Shown here piece after piece: positions 1-10,558 of a stretch of 64,000 bases of DNA. The stretch lies in assembly GCF_020921035.1 (NCBI RefSeq), contig NC_063158.1, positions 6,740,001 to 6,804,000 of the forward strand. Reading direction: 5' to 3'. The DNA comes from Rhodamnia argentea (lineage: Eukaryota; Streptophyta; Magnoliopsida; Myrtales; Myrtaceae). The position numbers and the translations under genes were made by a program. Below the pieces are notes generated by a model, which did no database searches, was not told where the DNA came from, and was given only the letters and a program-made list of their open reading frames with translations. Positions within the stretch are counted from its first letter, which is position 1. Every line of letters starts with the position of its first letter.

Positions 1-1221
1 ACCACGCAGCGCAGGTAATTCAGGTGCACCAGGTCGGGTTCCGATACCATCCGTTCGCGCCCCACGACCGAGTCGAGCTCTTCCTGGATCTTGCGTTGGA
101 CTCGCGGATGTCTTATCACCTCCGCCATGGCCCATTCGTTGGTCACGGCCGAGGTATCGGTGGCAGCCGCTATCATATCCTGCGATCGAATCGAAACATC
201 AGTTTACGCAACATTGGAATATGTAAGAGAGAGAAAATATGGAGACCTGAACGAGAGCTTTGATCTCCACATCGTCCAGGTGGTCTCTTCCATCTTCGCC
301 GGGCAAAGACAGAAGAACGTCGACGAAGTCCATGTCGGAGTCACCTGCGAGTCCCTCCATTTTCGCCTCTCTGGCTCTCCTGTGTTCTTCGATGATCTTG
401 GTGTGGAAGTCATCCACTCTCTTCTCCACCTCCTCCATCTTCTTCTCGCACCCATGGGGATCGATCCACCTCCAGAACGGCAGGTAGTCCCCCAGATAGA
501 TCACCCCCAGGAGCCAAAACAGCTGGTGGGTTATGTGCATGAACTCTGTGGCTTCTTGGGGGCCCGAAGATCCGGCCCCGAAATATTGCTTCCCCAGCAG
601 CATCCTCGTCACGTTGTTCATGGAGAATCCACCCAGCACTTCCCTCAAGTTGATCCCGGCCCGATCCCCGTCCCAGCAAAGCCCATAAACATGCCGGACC
701 AAGTGTTGGGCCTCGTGGGCCCGGTGCCTCGCAAACGCATCCAGGCGCTTTGTGGTCAATAGGTGCTCCATGCAAATCCTCCTCATCCTCTTCCAACGCG
801 GGCCTAGCGGGGCCAAGGCCACGTCGCCGCAGTTGTATGCCAAGTGGACGGCGGCGAGGGTCCGAGGCCGGGACGCAAACACTTCGTCCCGCTGGAGGAG
901 GATCTGGCGGATGACAGAGGGGTCGGAGGTGGTGATGGCGTCGACGTTGCCAAGGCGGAGGTAGACGAGGGGGCCGTACTTTCGACACGTAGAGGCCAGG
1001 TCCCCGTGAGGGAGGCGGCCCAATTGGAGGAGGTTGCCGACGATGGGCCATCTCGGTGGGCCCGGAGGCAAATTCTTGGGTTTCGAGACGGAGCAGCGAG
1101 GGAACGCGATGCATGCCAATAGGATCGAAGCTACGGCGACGACAGAGGAGAAGCGCCATTGGATTAGCAGAAAGAGGGGGTATGAGATAATCGATAAAAT
1201 GACGATGGATTGGTGCACCAT
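1..1221 (-). CDS. CYP703A: Cytochrome P450 CYP703A-like, 5' part (3' end beyond left edge)
   Basis: Exons are 1221-247 and 179 to beyond 1, with a 67-bp GT-AG phase-0 intron (246-180). The 325-residue first exon starts at the ATG at 1221 and has an N-terminal hydrophobic anchor, the proline hinge LPPGPPRWP (residues 51-59) and the C-helix WKRMR (143-147). Exon 2 begins with the I-helix oxygen-binding stretch DMIAAATDTS. The sequence closely follows Arabidopsis CYP703A2 as I know it, including the VHLAY, CGDVALAP and SMNNVTRML stretches. CYP703A enzymes are ER-bound in-chain fatty-acid (lauric acid) hydroxylases that supply sporopollenin for the pollen wall, normally expressed in tapetum. About 384 of roughly 515 residues are present; the ExxR and haem-cysteine region lies outside the window. 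No break is seen. The assignment to CYP703A is firm; the tapetal role is known for the family, not shown here. Confidence 0.93.
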
Positions 1222-2729
1222 CTTATCTTAGGTTAAGTATTAAATGGGGATTGAGATAGGTGTCTCTGTGTTCATATAGATGTTGATTTGGTTAAAGATG
1301 AGATGAGCAGGAGGAGATCAAGTAGGGCTCCTTTCTTTCATCACCTTCTTGGCATGCTTGCATGTTGGTGAGGCGCGCCAAGTGTGTACCGTCTAAAGTG
1401 CGAATCACATGTCTTACCGACTTGGGATCAAATTCTTGGAGATCCAACTAGAAGAAGCTATAAAATCTCCGAGTTAAAAAAAGTTAGATATATCAACTAA
1501 CAATGGGGTCCACTCTCATCAAATCAAAGTTAGGACGAAGGTGGTGATAAAGAATATCCCAAAATATTCATATATCAAAAAGAAAGGACGAAAAGATTTA
1601 AAAAAAAAAAATCAGTCATTCACAACCACTAATAAAGGATTTCTCCAAAAGTTAAGGATTAGTAATCATTTTAAGAAATCCAATTGGTTTGGTGGTGCTA
1701 AAGAGTATCCCAAAATATTCATATTGTTACTTAATAAACAAAAGCTTTGAATTTTATGATATTGATTGCACATAATACGAGAACAATCAATATCTTCAAA
1801 AACGAAAAAAACTCATCCGATCACATGATCTTTGCCCTTTGACATAAATCTTAACAAATAAAGACATTAGAATATTATTGATATCAATGAGAATCGTGGA
1901 TCCCAAATTTCTCGCCTTTCGAAAATTATTATTTGGATCATTTCTTTTGGTAATTCACTATCAATTATGAACCCAATGAGATTAGTGAGAGCTCGTGTGC
2001 GTGCTAAAAACGTACACAAGCAATCTATGTGTGTCGAGTGTTCACCAACTCTCTTTACCTTAGACATGACATTTCTTTAATTGAACATTTTTATGTGATG
2101 CGTAACAACTCGGTCCGTTGCGTGTTGTCATACCTTGAAGGAAGTATGCAAAGTAAATTTGCAAGGTGGTAACTATTTTAGGGTGGATGCAAATTTATAT
2201 AGCTCTTAGGCCGCTCTCTCCATTATATGGGAGATTCATAATTGTCACAAAACGACCCGGCGATAATTGTTTTATTCGAGGTGTGGCTTCACTTCCTCCG
2301 TCATAGACACTTGTCAAGAGTCACAGATTGTCCAAGCCTTATCTCTCAACTATCACTCCTTGACCTCGTTGAATCGAAAACGTGTTTTTTCTCAAATTTA
2401 AAGCGATGCTTATTTACAAATGATACTGTAAATCACGAGGCCTTAAGGGAACTAGTAGCAGGAAAAAGTAGATAGAAAATGGAATTTATTTTGATAGTTT
2501 CACTCGAGACTGGTTCTAGTCAATTCAATATATCATTTTGACCTAAATAAATATTTTGATGCCCCTTAAAATATAAATGGCATTTTTTTTCGCAAAAATA
2601 AATGAATTTTAAAAATAATTTCCTAAAAATAATCGCTCATATCGCTTAAAATAATTAGCCAATGAAAGTTAGTCGCTTTTTTTACAAATAAGATTTAAGT
2701 ATAATTTAATTGAATGACAGTCAACAAGT
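1222..2729. other. P450 upstream region, no gene seen
   Basis: AT-rich spacer upstream of the P450 start and running to the tRNA. It should contain the P450 promoter. The short open frames here (for example 1867-2067 and 2242-2475) show no family resemblance. The only structure I see is a spaced direct repeat at 1540-1724. Confidence 0.6.
1540..1724. repeat. Spaced direct repeat, 34 bp
   Basis: Positions 1540-1573 and 1691-1724 match at 32 of 34 bases (core GGTGGTG, then AAAGA/GTATCCC, then AAAATATTCATAT). They are separated by 117 bp of AT-rich sequence. This could be a remnant of a duplicated insertion or a local slippage product. Confidence 0.75.
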
Positions 2730-2801
2730 GGTTCCATGGTCTAGCGGTTAGGACATTGGACTCTGAATCCAGTAACCCGAGTTCAAATCTCGGTGGAACC
2801 T
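2730..2801 (+). tRNA. tRNA-Gln (anticodon CUG)
   Basis: A complete cloverleaf is readable. The acceptor arms GGTTCCA and TGGAACC pair, followed by discriminator T. The D arm contains GGTCTAGCGGTTAGGAC. The anticodon stem TTGGA/TCCAG carries loop CTCTGAA, with anticodon CTG at 2763-2765. The T loop is GTTCAAATC. There is no intron and the 3' CCA is not encoded, as expected for a eukaryotic nuclear tRNA. Box A and box B internal promoter elements are intact, and a T run follows directly. It looks functional. Confidence 0.97.
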
Positions 2802-2805
2802 TTTT
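2801..2805 (+). terminator. RNA polymerase III T-run terminator
   Basis: Five consecutive T residues directly follow the tRNA-Gln acceptor stem (the first T doubles as the discriminator base), the usual Pol III stop signal. Confidence 0.85.
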
Positions 2806-3707
2806 GCCGCATCCTTTGTAGTACCCTCCTCCAATCCAATATGACGTAACAATTTTGTCTTTTCTACCGCATGTTCTTTTTAATAATTTGGTGTAGGATT
2901 TATGAAGTAAATCAAATTGAGCATGTAATAACGTTGTGGTCCCTGTGGTTTCAAAAAAAGGAAAACAAATATCTATTTACATATGTATGTCGTTTTATTA
3001 TTATTTTTTTTTTGTAATTAGTAGAAAACTTCGGGCTGTTAGAATATGATTTCACGAATTTTGGAATTTACGAATTGAGAAAGTTTACAATGCAATCCAT
3101 GATATCCAGAGAAGCAAAATAATTTGTTCCTTTTCAAATTTGAAACCTATTCCGATTTCCTTACCCTTGATTATTGGTTAGAAGGGTATCGATCTGTTTT
3201 TTTGGGAGAAAAACCATATAAGCTTCTCTACAAATAAAAGTGATGGATCAATATGACATCCAAGTCGCGTTCAATTAGGTAAATCTTATTTTACATCGAG
3301 GTAGTTACTGTGCTTTAACAGGTTAATGAATTGTTATTTTCAGTCATAGTGTGCTAATGTGATCCGTTGAGGAAATCAGTATGCGAATTGGAACTTCATA
3401 AGAAGACCTCGAATCGGTTCTTGCATGCTTCTTAACTACGGTGACATAACTTGTCTCTCGGACAATATTTTCGTACCGCGAGATACACATAATAGGCATT
3501 TGCAGAAAGTTAGTTTTTCCCATGGGCTGATAAATTTGTACTCTCTAATCCGCATGATGTCTGCAGCTAAGGCTTTTTGGTCCTTCAACTCGCTTAATCT
3601 TAATGCAATTGTTGACAGGACTATAGTTTTGCCAGAAGTAAAAACTGTAGAATTCAAATGAATTTTCGGCCACTTCAAGCTTGGAATTCATTACTTGCTT
3701 CTCCAAT
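2806..3707. other. Intergenic spacer, no gene seen
   Basis: AT-rich spacer between the tRNA and the CAS promoter. Two overlapping antiparallel open frames at 3425-3678 are unsupported by any family resemblance or codon pattern. Nothing else is recognisable. Confidence 0.6.
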
Positions 3708-3957
3708 TTGGGCCCATGAAGGTGCAGCCCAAGCACCATGGGTCGGGTCTACCCTGTCCTGGTTTGCACTAAAACTCAAAATGGCGGGCCTAAACTGCGA
3801 AAACCGAAAATATTGGGGCTCCGAAAGTAAATAAAGAAAAGCCCAACTTTCCCTCTTTTTCTCCTTCTGCTGCCCTGCGTCGCTCTGCCAGTTCTGGAAG
3901 TGGAAGGCTCCGCAATCACACCCTCCGTTGCTTTTCAAAATCTCCCCTAAAACCCTA
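3708..3957 (+). promoter_or_regulatory. CAS promoter with site II (TGGGCC) and telo-box elements
   Basis: A palindromic TTGGGCCCATGA lies at 3708-3719, further GGCCC/GCCCA motifs lie around 3725-3845, and a telo-box AAACCCTA lies at 3950-3957, about 50 bp upstream of the CAS ATG. The pairing of site II and telo-box motifs is typical of plant genes expressed in dividing cells (ribosomal-protein and cell-cycle genes), which suits a nuclear transport housekeeping gene. The transcription start is not determined. Confidence 0.6.
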
Positions 3958-4008
3958 GGGGACGAACCCCACCCCAAATCGGAGCTGCTGCTCAAGCTGT
4001 AGCTACCC

Positions 4009-6942
4009 ATGGAGTGGAATCAGGAGACGCTTCAATTCCTCTCCCAATGCTTCCTCCACACCCTCTCTCCGGCTCCCGGCCCCCGCCGCCAGGCCGAGTC
4101 CTCCCTCTCCGACGCTTCCGAGCGCCCCAACTACGCCCTCGCCGTCCTCCGCCTGGTCGCCGAGTCCTCCGTCGACGAGCAGATCCGCCAGGCCGCCGCG
4201 GTTAACTTCAAGAACCATCTACGCACTCGCTGGGCCCCGTCTCCCCCCGATTCCGACGCTCCCGCCCCTTCCTCATCTCCGATCCCCGACGCCGAGAAGG
4301 AGCAAATCAAAGCCCTCATTGTCCCTCTGATGCTGTCCTCGTCGGCCCGAATCCAGAGCCAGCTCAGCGAAGCCCTAGCCGTGATCAGCAAGCACGATTT
4401 CCCCAAGCTGTGGCCTGCCTTGCTCCCTGATCTTGTGTCCAATCTCCAGAAGGCTTCGCAGGCCTCTGACTATGCCTCCATCAACGGGATTCTTGGTACC
4501 GCCAATTCTATTTTCGAGAAGTTCCTTTACCAGTACAAAACCAATGACTTGTTGCTTGATTTGAAATATTGCTTGGATAATTTCGCTGCGCCTTTGTTGG
4601 AGATATTCCTGAGGACTGCTAAGCTAATTGACGAAACTTCCTCTTCTGGTCAAGCTGTAAACTTGCGTCCTTTATTCGAGTCTCAGCGGTTGTGCTGTCG
4701 GATTTTCTATTCTCTTAATGTGCAAGAACTGCCGGAATTCTTTGAGGATCATATGGGAGAGTGGATGGGTGAGTTCCAAAAGTACCTTACTACTAGATAT
4801 CCTGCACTCGAGAGCAGTGGCCCTGACGGGCTCGCGCTTGTGGACGAGCTTAGAGCTGCTGTGTGTGAGAATATTAGTCTTTATATGGAGAAGAATGAGG
4901 ACGAGTTCCAAGGTTATTTGAATAAGTTTGCATCTGCTGTTTGGAGTTTACTTGGGGATGTGACTCAGTCCTCTAGTCGTGATAGGTTGGCCATTACGGC
5001 GATTAAGTTTTTGACGACTGTTAGTACAAGTGTGCACCATAAGTTGTTTGAAGGGGAGGGTGTAATTCAGCGGATTTGTCAGAGCATCGTGATCCCTAAT
5101 GTGCGTTTGAGGGAGGAAGATGAGGAGCTCTTTGAGATGAATTACATTGAGTTCATTAGGAGGGACATGGAAGGTAGTGATCTTGATACTAGGAGAAGGA
5201 TTGCATGCGAACTTCTGAAAGGGATTGCTACATATCATAAGGTAGAGGTTAATGCCATTGTGTCTGCTCAGATACAGAACCTTTTGACCTCATTTGCTAC
5301 AAACCCAGCTGTCAACTGGAAGGACAAGGATTGTGCCATATACTTGGTTGTTTCACTGGCGACAAAGAAGGCTGGGGGTAATGCTGTTTCTACTGATGTC
5401 GTTAACGTTGAGAGCTTCTTCATGTCCGTTATAGTTCCAGAGTTGAAGAGTCAGAATGTGAACGAGTTTCCCATGCTAAAGGCGGGTGCTCTCAAGTTCT
5501 TAACATTGTTTCGGAGTCAGATACCAAAGGGCATTACCTTGCAGTTGTTTCCTGATGTGGTTAGGTATCTTAGTTCGGAGTCCAATGTAGTTCACTCTTA
5601 TGCTGCGAGCTGCATTGAAAAGCTTTTGCTTGTTAGGGATGAGGGTGGGAAAGCAAGATACACCTCTGCAGATATCAGCCCCTTTCTTATGGTGACAATG
5701 AACAACCTTTTCACGGCTTTGCGGTTTCCTGAATCTGAGGAGAACCCATACGTTATGAAATGTATCATGCGAGTCCTTGGGGTTGCTGACATCTCCCAAG
5801 GGATCGCTGAACCTTGTATTGCTGGGTTGACCTCCATTCTGAATGAAGTTTGTAAAAACCCGAAAGATCCAGTTTTTAACCATTATTTATTTGAGTCAGT
5901 GGCTGTTCTTGTCAGGAGGGCTTGTGAGAAGGATGCCTCTTTAATATCATCTTTTGAAGTAAGCCTCTTTCCCAGCCTCCAGACGATCTTGACCAAGGAT
6001 GTTACTGAGTTCTTCCCCTACGCATTTCAGCTGTTGGCTCAGCTTGTTGAATTGAACAGACCACCCATTCCAGCTAATTACATGCCGATTTTTGAGATTC
6101 TGTTGTCGCCTGATCTTTGGAATAGAGGTCCAAATGTCCCTGCACTTGTGCGTCTGCTTCAGGCATTTCTTCAAAAGTCACCACACGAACTCAGTCAGGG
6201 AGGTAGGCTGAGCCAGGTGCTTGGCATATTCAACAAACTAGTCCTGTCCACGAGCACAGAGGAACAGGGCTTCTTTGTCCTCAACACTGTTATTGAGAAT
6301 CTAGATTATAGTTTGATTGCGCCCTACATCCCCCACATCTGGCATGCCTTGTTTACACGTCTCCAGAATAGACGGACTACGAAGTTTGTGAAGTCTCTTT
6401 TGATATTTATGTCACTGTTTCTGGTCAAGCATGGTCCCTCTAACCTTGTTGACTCAATGAATGCTGTTCAGCCCAACATTTTTGTCATGATTTTGGAGCA
6501 GATTTGGATACCAAATCTAAAGTTAATCGCCGGGAATGTTGAACGTAAGCTAACTGCGGTTGCTTCAACGAGGCTGCTCTGTGAAAGTCCTCTTCTTTTA
6601 GATGCAGCAGCTAGCAGACACTGGGGGAAGATGCTAGACAGCATTATGACCTTGCTTTCTCGCCCTGAGGAGGATACACTTGTGGAAGAGCCAGATGCTC
6701 CAGATGTAGCTGAAAATATCGGTTATACTGCCACTTTTGTCAATCTCCACAATGCTGGAAGGAAGGAAGAGGACCCTTTGAAGGATATAAGGGAACCAAG
6801 AGAATTTTTGGTGACTTCTCTGGCAAGACTGTCTGCCCTATCTCCTGGGAAGTATCCTCAGATCATCAGTGAGAATCTTGATCCAGCAAACCAGAATGCA
6901 TTACTTCAGCTCTGCAGCACTTATAACTGCCCTATTGTTTGA
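4009..6942 (+). CDS. CAS: CAS / exportin-2 (importin-alpha re-exporter)
   Basis: A single 977-codon exon encodes a HEAT-repeat karyopherin of the CSE1/CAS/XPO2 family. It begins with [15 protein letters not shown] and has the importin-beta N-terminal domain in roughly the first 100 residues, with the [12 protein letters not shown] segment. A long Cse1-type helical-repeat core follows, then the C-terminal CAS/CSE1 region ending in CSTYNCPIV. Family members are about 970 residues, so this is full length. The protein returns importin-alpha from nucleus to cytoplasm as a complex with RanGTP. The ATG at 4009 has a good context (ccATGG) and matches the family start. The absence of introns over 2.9 kb is notable but, as far as I recall, matches the Arabidopsis orthologue At2g46520. 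The first 400 bp are strongly GC-rich relative to the rest of the gene. Confidence 0.96.
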   Translation: MEWNQETLQFLSQCFLHTLSPAPGPRRQAESSLSDASERPNYALAVLRLVAESSVDEQIRQAAAVNFKNHLRTRWAPSPPDSDAPAPSSSPIPDAEKEQIKALIVPLMLSSSARIQSQLSEALAVISKHDFPKLWPALLPDLVSNLQKASQASDYASINGILGTANSIFEKFLYQYKTNDLLLDLKYCLDNFAAPLLEIFLRTAKLIDETSSSGQAVNLRPLFESQRLCCRIFYSLNVQELPEFFEDHMGEWMGEFQKYLTTRYPALESSGPDGLALVDELRAAVCENISLYMEKNEDEFQGYLNKFASAVWSLLGDVTQSSSRDRLAITAIKFLTTVSTSVHHKLFEGEGVIQRICQSIVIPNVRLREEDEELFEMNYIEFIRRDMEGSDLDTRRRIACELLKGIATYHKVEVNAIVSAQIQNLLTSFATNPAVNWKDKDCAIYLVVSLATKKAGGNAVSTDVVNVESFFMSVIVPELKSQNVNEFPMLKAGALKFLTLFRSQIPKGITLQLFPDVVRYLSSESNVVHSYAASCIEKLLLVRDEGGKARYTSADISPFLMVTMNNLFTALRFPESEENPYVMKCIMRVLGVADISQGIAEPCIAGLTSILNEVCKNPKDPVFNHYLFESVAVLVRRACEKDASLISSFEVSLFPSLQTILTKDVTEFFPYAFQLLAQLVELNRPPIPANYMPIFEILLSPDLWNRGPNVPALVRLLQAFLQKSPHELSQGGRLSQVLGIFNKLVLSTSTEEQGFFVLNTVIENLDYSLIAPYIPHIWHALFTRLQNRRTTKFVKSLLIFMSLFLVKHGPSNLVDSMNAVQPNIFVMILEQIWIPNLKLIAGNVERKLTAVASTRLLCESPLLLDAAASRHWGKMLDSIMTLLSRPEEDTLVEEPDAPDVAENIGYTATFVNLHNAGRKEEDPLKDIREPREFLVTSLARLSALSPGKYPQIISENLDPANQNALLQLCSTYNCPIV

Positions 6943-8865
6943 GAAGGTACTAAACAGACGTTGCAAGTCTGTGTTCTCTACTATTTCTTTCATTTCACTA
7001 TGCAAGACGTATGTCTGTGTTTTTCCGTTGGGAGTATGTCGCACAACTCACAGAACATCAGTGCATTGGAATTGACAACTGATTATTCAGATTAAAATTG
7101 ACTTGGTGTGTATTTATTTGTATTTTGGAAGATCTTATGCTGTAATAACTTTTTGGAGCATATTTCATCGTTCATTTTTAGCAATAAGTTGGAAAACACG
7201 TGGCCATTTCCGGAGTTGCTTTGGGGGTATAAGTTCTTTTTTTGGTCGAAATTGGGGGGTATAAGTTGGATTACCGTTATTTTGTACATTTTCATATTCC
7301 GCTTTTGGCCCTCACTTTTCCTTAATCAAGCAGACGAGATTAAATGACCCAACTAGTCATTTTTTAAGTTATGGAATAGTTGCGTGATGAGATTTTTCTA
7401 TTACACACTTTTGTGTAGTTTCCCTCGCATACCTTACATGGTGTGACGTCTAATAACACATCTAAGGAAACTTTATCGTGTTTAGGTAAGCATGTGTATA
7501 TCATCTGTACTTCTTTAGTCCCCTTTTGTGTGTCTGAATTGTCACCGTGGATACGTCACCTCACCTCTATATGATGCTGGTGCTTTAACTTGGATGCATG
7601 GATCAGTCAACTTACTATTTTGTGGCTTGGTGCCATTTCAAAAGTTCATTTAAGGACATTGTATCTGTGTATTCAGGAGATTCTTCTACTAGTTATTTAA
7701 TATCCCATGTTTCTGTTGGTTGTGGAAGACACAATGTGCATGTCAATAGAGGACTCCTCTTGATGCTTGTGTTTAATATTTGTTTTCTTTGCGGTTACCC
7801 CCATATTAAGTTTTGAGTTTTTGATAACTGATTTATCACTTGTTGACCTGATACTTATGCAATGAGATGTGACCGATGAGTTTTATAGCTAAAACCTTGG
7901 TAGTTAAAAACTTAAATATTGGTTGCTGATCCTGCTTGTTTTAGAGTTATTTTATCTAAAGTCCAGACTCTTTGCAGTAGCTGAACAATAACACCACTCA
8001 TTTTGTTGATTCTTTGTGATATGAAAGATCGAGGTCTTCTCATCATCAGTATCTTTTGCAGATATGAGGGCTTATTTGGCGGTTCTTTTTGCAAGTTGCA
8101 TCTGCTTAAAGCTGTGAGGAAACGGAACTTCGACTTCCAATTGGTGCCGTTATCTGGTTTGGGGACGGGGTTTTATGGAGTCTTTTACATGATAATCACA
8201 TCGAAGCTTTGCACAGTTTTGAGTCCTACGGCTCTTTGGTCGTAGTTCGGAAATTTTTAATTTCAGGTTGTATAAATCTTTATTTTGTCGTTAATTATCC
8301 CCGAGTTTTGCTTACAAATGCGGCAGTGGCTGTAATCGTGTTCAACTTTTCCTGAGTCTTGCTTAAAATGTGGATGTGACTTCAATCCTGGTCAAGATCT
8401 TTAGTTGTATCGTAAACTATTGGCCGCCTTTTCGTTTGGTTCTTTCGTTTCGTTTATCTTCAATTTGCTAAAAGATGGTCACTTCTTTATGTGATTTGTC
8501 ATCTTGTCAATCACAAAATCAGTATCTTTCTGAGTGAAGCTTGGTCAACCTAGCGTCCTTCGGATGGGCTACTTGTCCCATGGACTCATGGCAGAAAACT
8601 TCTTTTTCCTCCTCATGACCTTAAAATTTATTCGAGAATAAATCTAGCAGCTGGGTATATGAGTACAGGCCTATATGTGCATCTAAAACACAATTCACAT
8701 TCGCCAAAAGGCGTGAAAAACTACACTGATTTGAGAAACTACTAATGACCATAAAATTTACACATTGGCAAAACTAATTCTGTGGCAACCGATCTTGCTC
8801 ATGTATGCAACGCTCCTTCACAAACCAGCAGAGAAGGCTTTGCTTTGCACAACCACGTACGTTGT
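6943..8865. other. Intergenic spacer between convergent genes
   Basis: Holds the 3' UTR of CAS and, at its right end, the 3' UTR of the minus-strand gene that follows. It is T-rich with several short open frames (7598-7816, 8003-8245) that resemble no family. The only structure seen is an imperfect tandem repeat at 8301-8395. Confidence 0.6.
8301..8395. repeat. Imperfect tandem duplication, about 50-bp period
   Basis: 8301-8345 and 8351-8395 are two 45-bp copies. Each has the order C-GAGT-TTGCTTA, an AATG(C/T)GG segment, TGTAATC or TTCAATC, and a terminal GTTCAA or GTCAA. They differ at roughly a quarter of positions. The repeat is noncoding. Confidence 0.6.
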
Positions 8866-10558
8866 CTAAAAAGGAGGCAATAACAGCCCGACGGTCCATC
8901 CCACAAGCAAACCAGTACCCACAAGGCTCAAACCTAATGCCACGGTGAGCGCATACTTAGTAATGTCTAGCCACATTGGTCCCTGTTTTCCCCGTTTAGT
9001 ATTGGCATTCTTAGGAGGTTTCGACCGCACTATTATACCTTTGCGAGGCATCCAAGGATGGATGGCAGGGACAGGTGTGACAATTGGCTGATCAGTGTTC
9101 TCAGCTTGCAAGTAGAACGCTTTTAGCTGCCATTGATGAAACCACTGCTGGCAGGCAAAAAGCTGAGAAGCTTGTCTGAAGAAGAGCTCAATGATGTGCT
9201 CCTTCTCTTCATGAGCACGCTTTGCTGCCTTCTCTGCTTCTCTGGCACGTGTTTGAGAATGCCGGAGGGCTTCCAAAAGCTGAGACTTGCAAGGATCACC
9301 ATCAGGAACTTCATATGCTTCCTTCATATCCTCAGGGCCAGCATTGTCAGTAGTTTTGCTGCAAATTTCCAAAGACCAATGAAGCACTTAATATGGGGCA
9401 GAAAACTACTTTCCATCCTATATAGTATAGCATCGCGTCGCATTTTCAAACGTTCGTTCAGAAATTGTGCTACACCAGTCTGGATCGGCCTATAAACCTG
9501 AACCATCTGAAAAATGGCTATGGTGATCATTGCATTGCAAAGGTGCTTTTTCTTCCCTATCTATTTCAAGGACTAGAGCTAATAACAAGTGGATATTACC
9601 TATTTAAGCAGTATACTCTCTTTGAAGAAGCAGCTACCCTATCTAGCAACAAAAGAGGATGACAATTACTTAAGTACACTGACGGCGCCAAGTACCTGTG
9701 CAACTCGCCAGGCACATATTCTTCCAATGAAGCCACACATGTTCCAACTGTTTCATCAGGATCAAAATCATGTGACCAAACAGGTGGTGTTGAAAGAGTC
9801 ACTGGCTGCGCTTTCATGTGAGAAGGATTATCATGATTGAAGCATCTAATTTTTGAGTAGGCGCATTGCTTAACATGAAGTTTCTGAGGCGGGGGAAGAT
9901 CACAATTCTCAACATGGTCAAGCAACTTCCTAGCAACCAAGAAGGCTACTTCACCCTTATCCATCGCACGCCACCATGGATCATTATTTGCATTACTAAT
10001 CCATGGAGAATCTGGCTCAAAACCAAGTTCAATAAGCTGCTTGGAAACTGATGAGCCAAAATCATCTATTTGCATGCAGGCATAGCTTCCTCCCATATCG
10101 ATATCCTTCATATCTTTGGCCTCCCCACTGTCTTCGGCTTCCATCTCTCGCTTTTTACCGTCAAAATCCTTATGGTCTTCTTCATCCTGCAAGACCATCT
10201 TATGCGACTCAGAATATAAGTTTCCCAAGCCCGTTTTCAAACTTTTCATCTCAACATCAAGGAGATCTATATTTTCACTCATTAAAACCTTTTGGAACCC
10301 ACGGATTGGCTGGAGATGAAGCCACCATCTTGTGTCATCGCAAAGATCAGAAAACAAAGGCTTCCCATTGGAAGGCAGGAAACCTATATCTGGATGGTCA
10401 CCCTCATGGGCTGTGGTGGTTGGTCCAGCATCTACCTGTTTAGACGTCACTGATGATGATTGGCAGCAAGCTAATTTAGGGGCTCTTTTTGCATCCTCCT
10501 GTACAAAATAACGGTTTATTGTTCTCTGCCATACAGCTCTGGCTTCAGCTGCTGCCAT
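8866..10558 (-). CDS. Conserved plant tail-anchored coiled-coil protein, function unknown
   Basis: Two exons, 10558-9696 and 9358-8866, joined across a 337-bp GT-AG intron (phase 2; CACAG/GTACTT and TTTGCAG/CAAAAC) give 451 residues. The ATG at 10558 is preceded in frame only by GTG, so it is the start. The N-terminus (AEARAVWQRTINRYFVQEDA) and the block WWLHLQPIRGFQ look conserved. The middle is acidic. A helical, charged, coiled-coil-like segment (LEALRHSQTRAREAEKAAKR and onward) follows, and a hydrophobic helix of about 25 residues with glycines sits at the extreme C-terminus, predicting a tail-anchored membrane protein. I do not recognise a named domain. By position it may correspond to a membrane protein in the Arabidopsis At2g46540-46550 interval, but I am unsure. 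It is convergent with CAS. Confidence 0.85.

Noticed and set aside
91-762. 223-codon plus-strand frame over the P450
   Set aside because: It is the antisense shadow of the GC-rich P450 exon.
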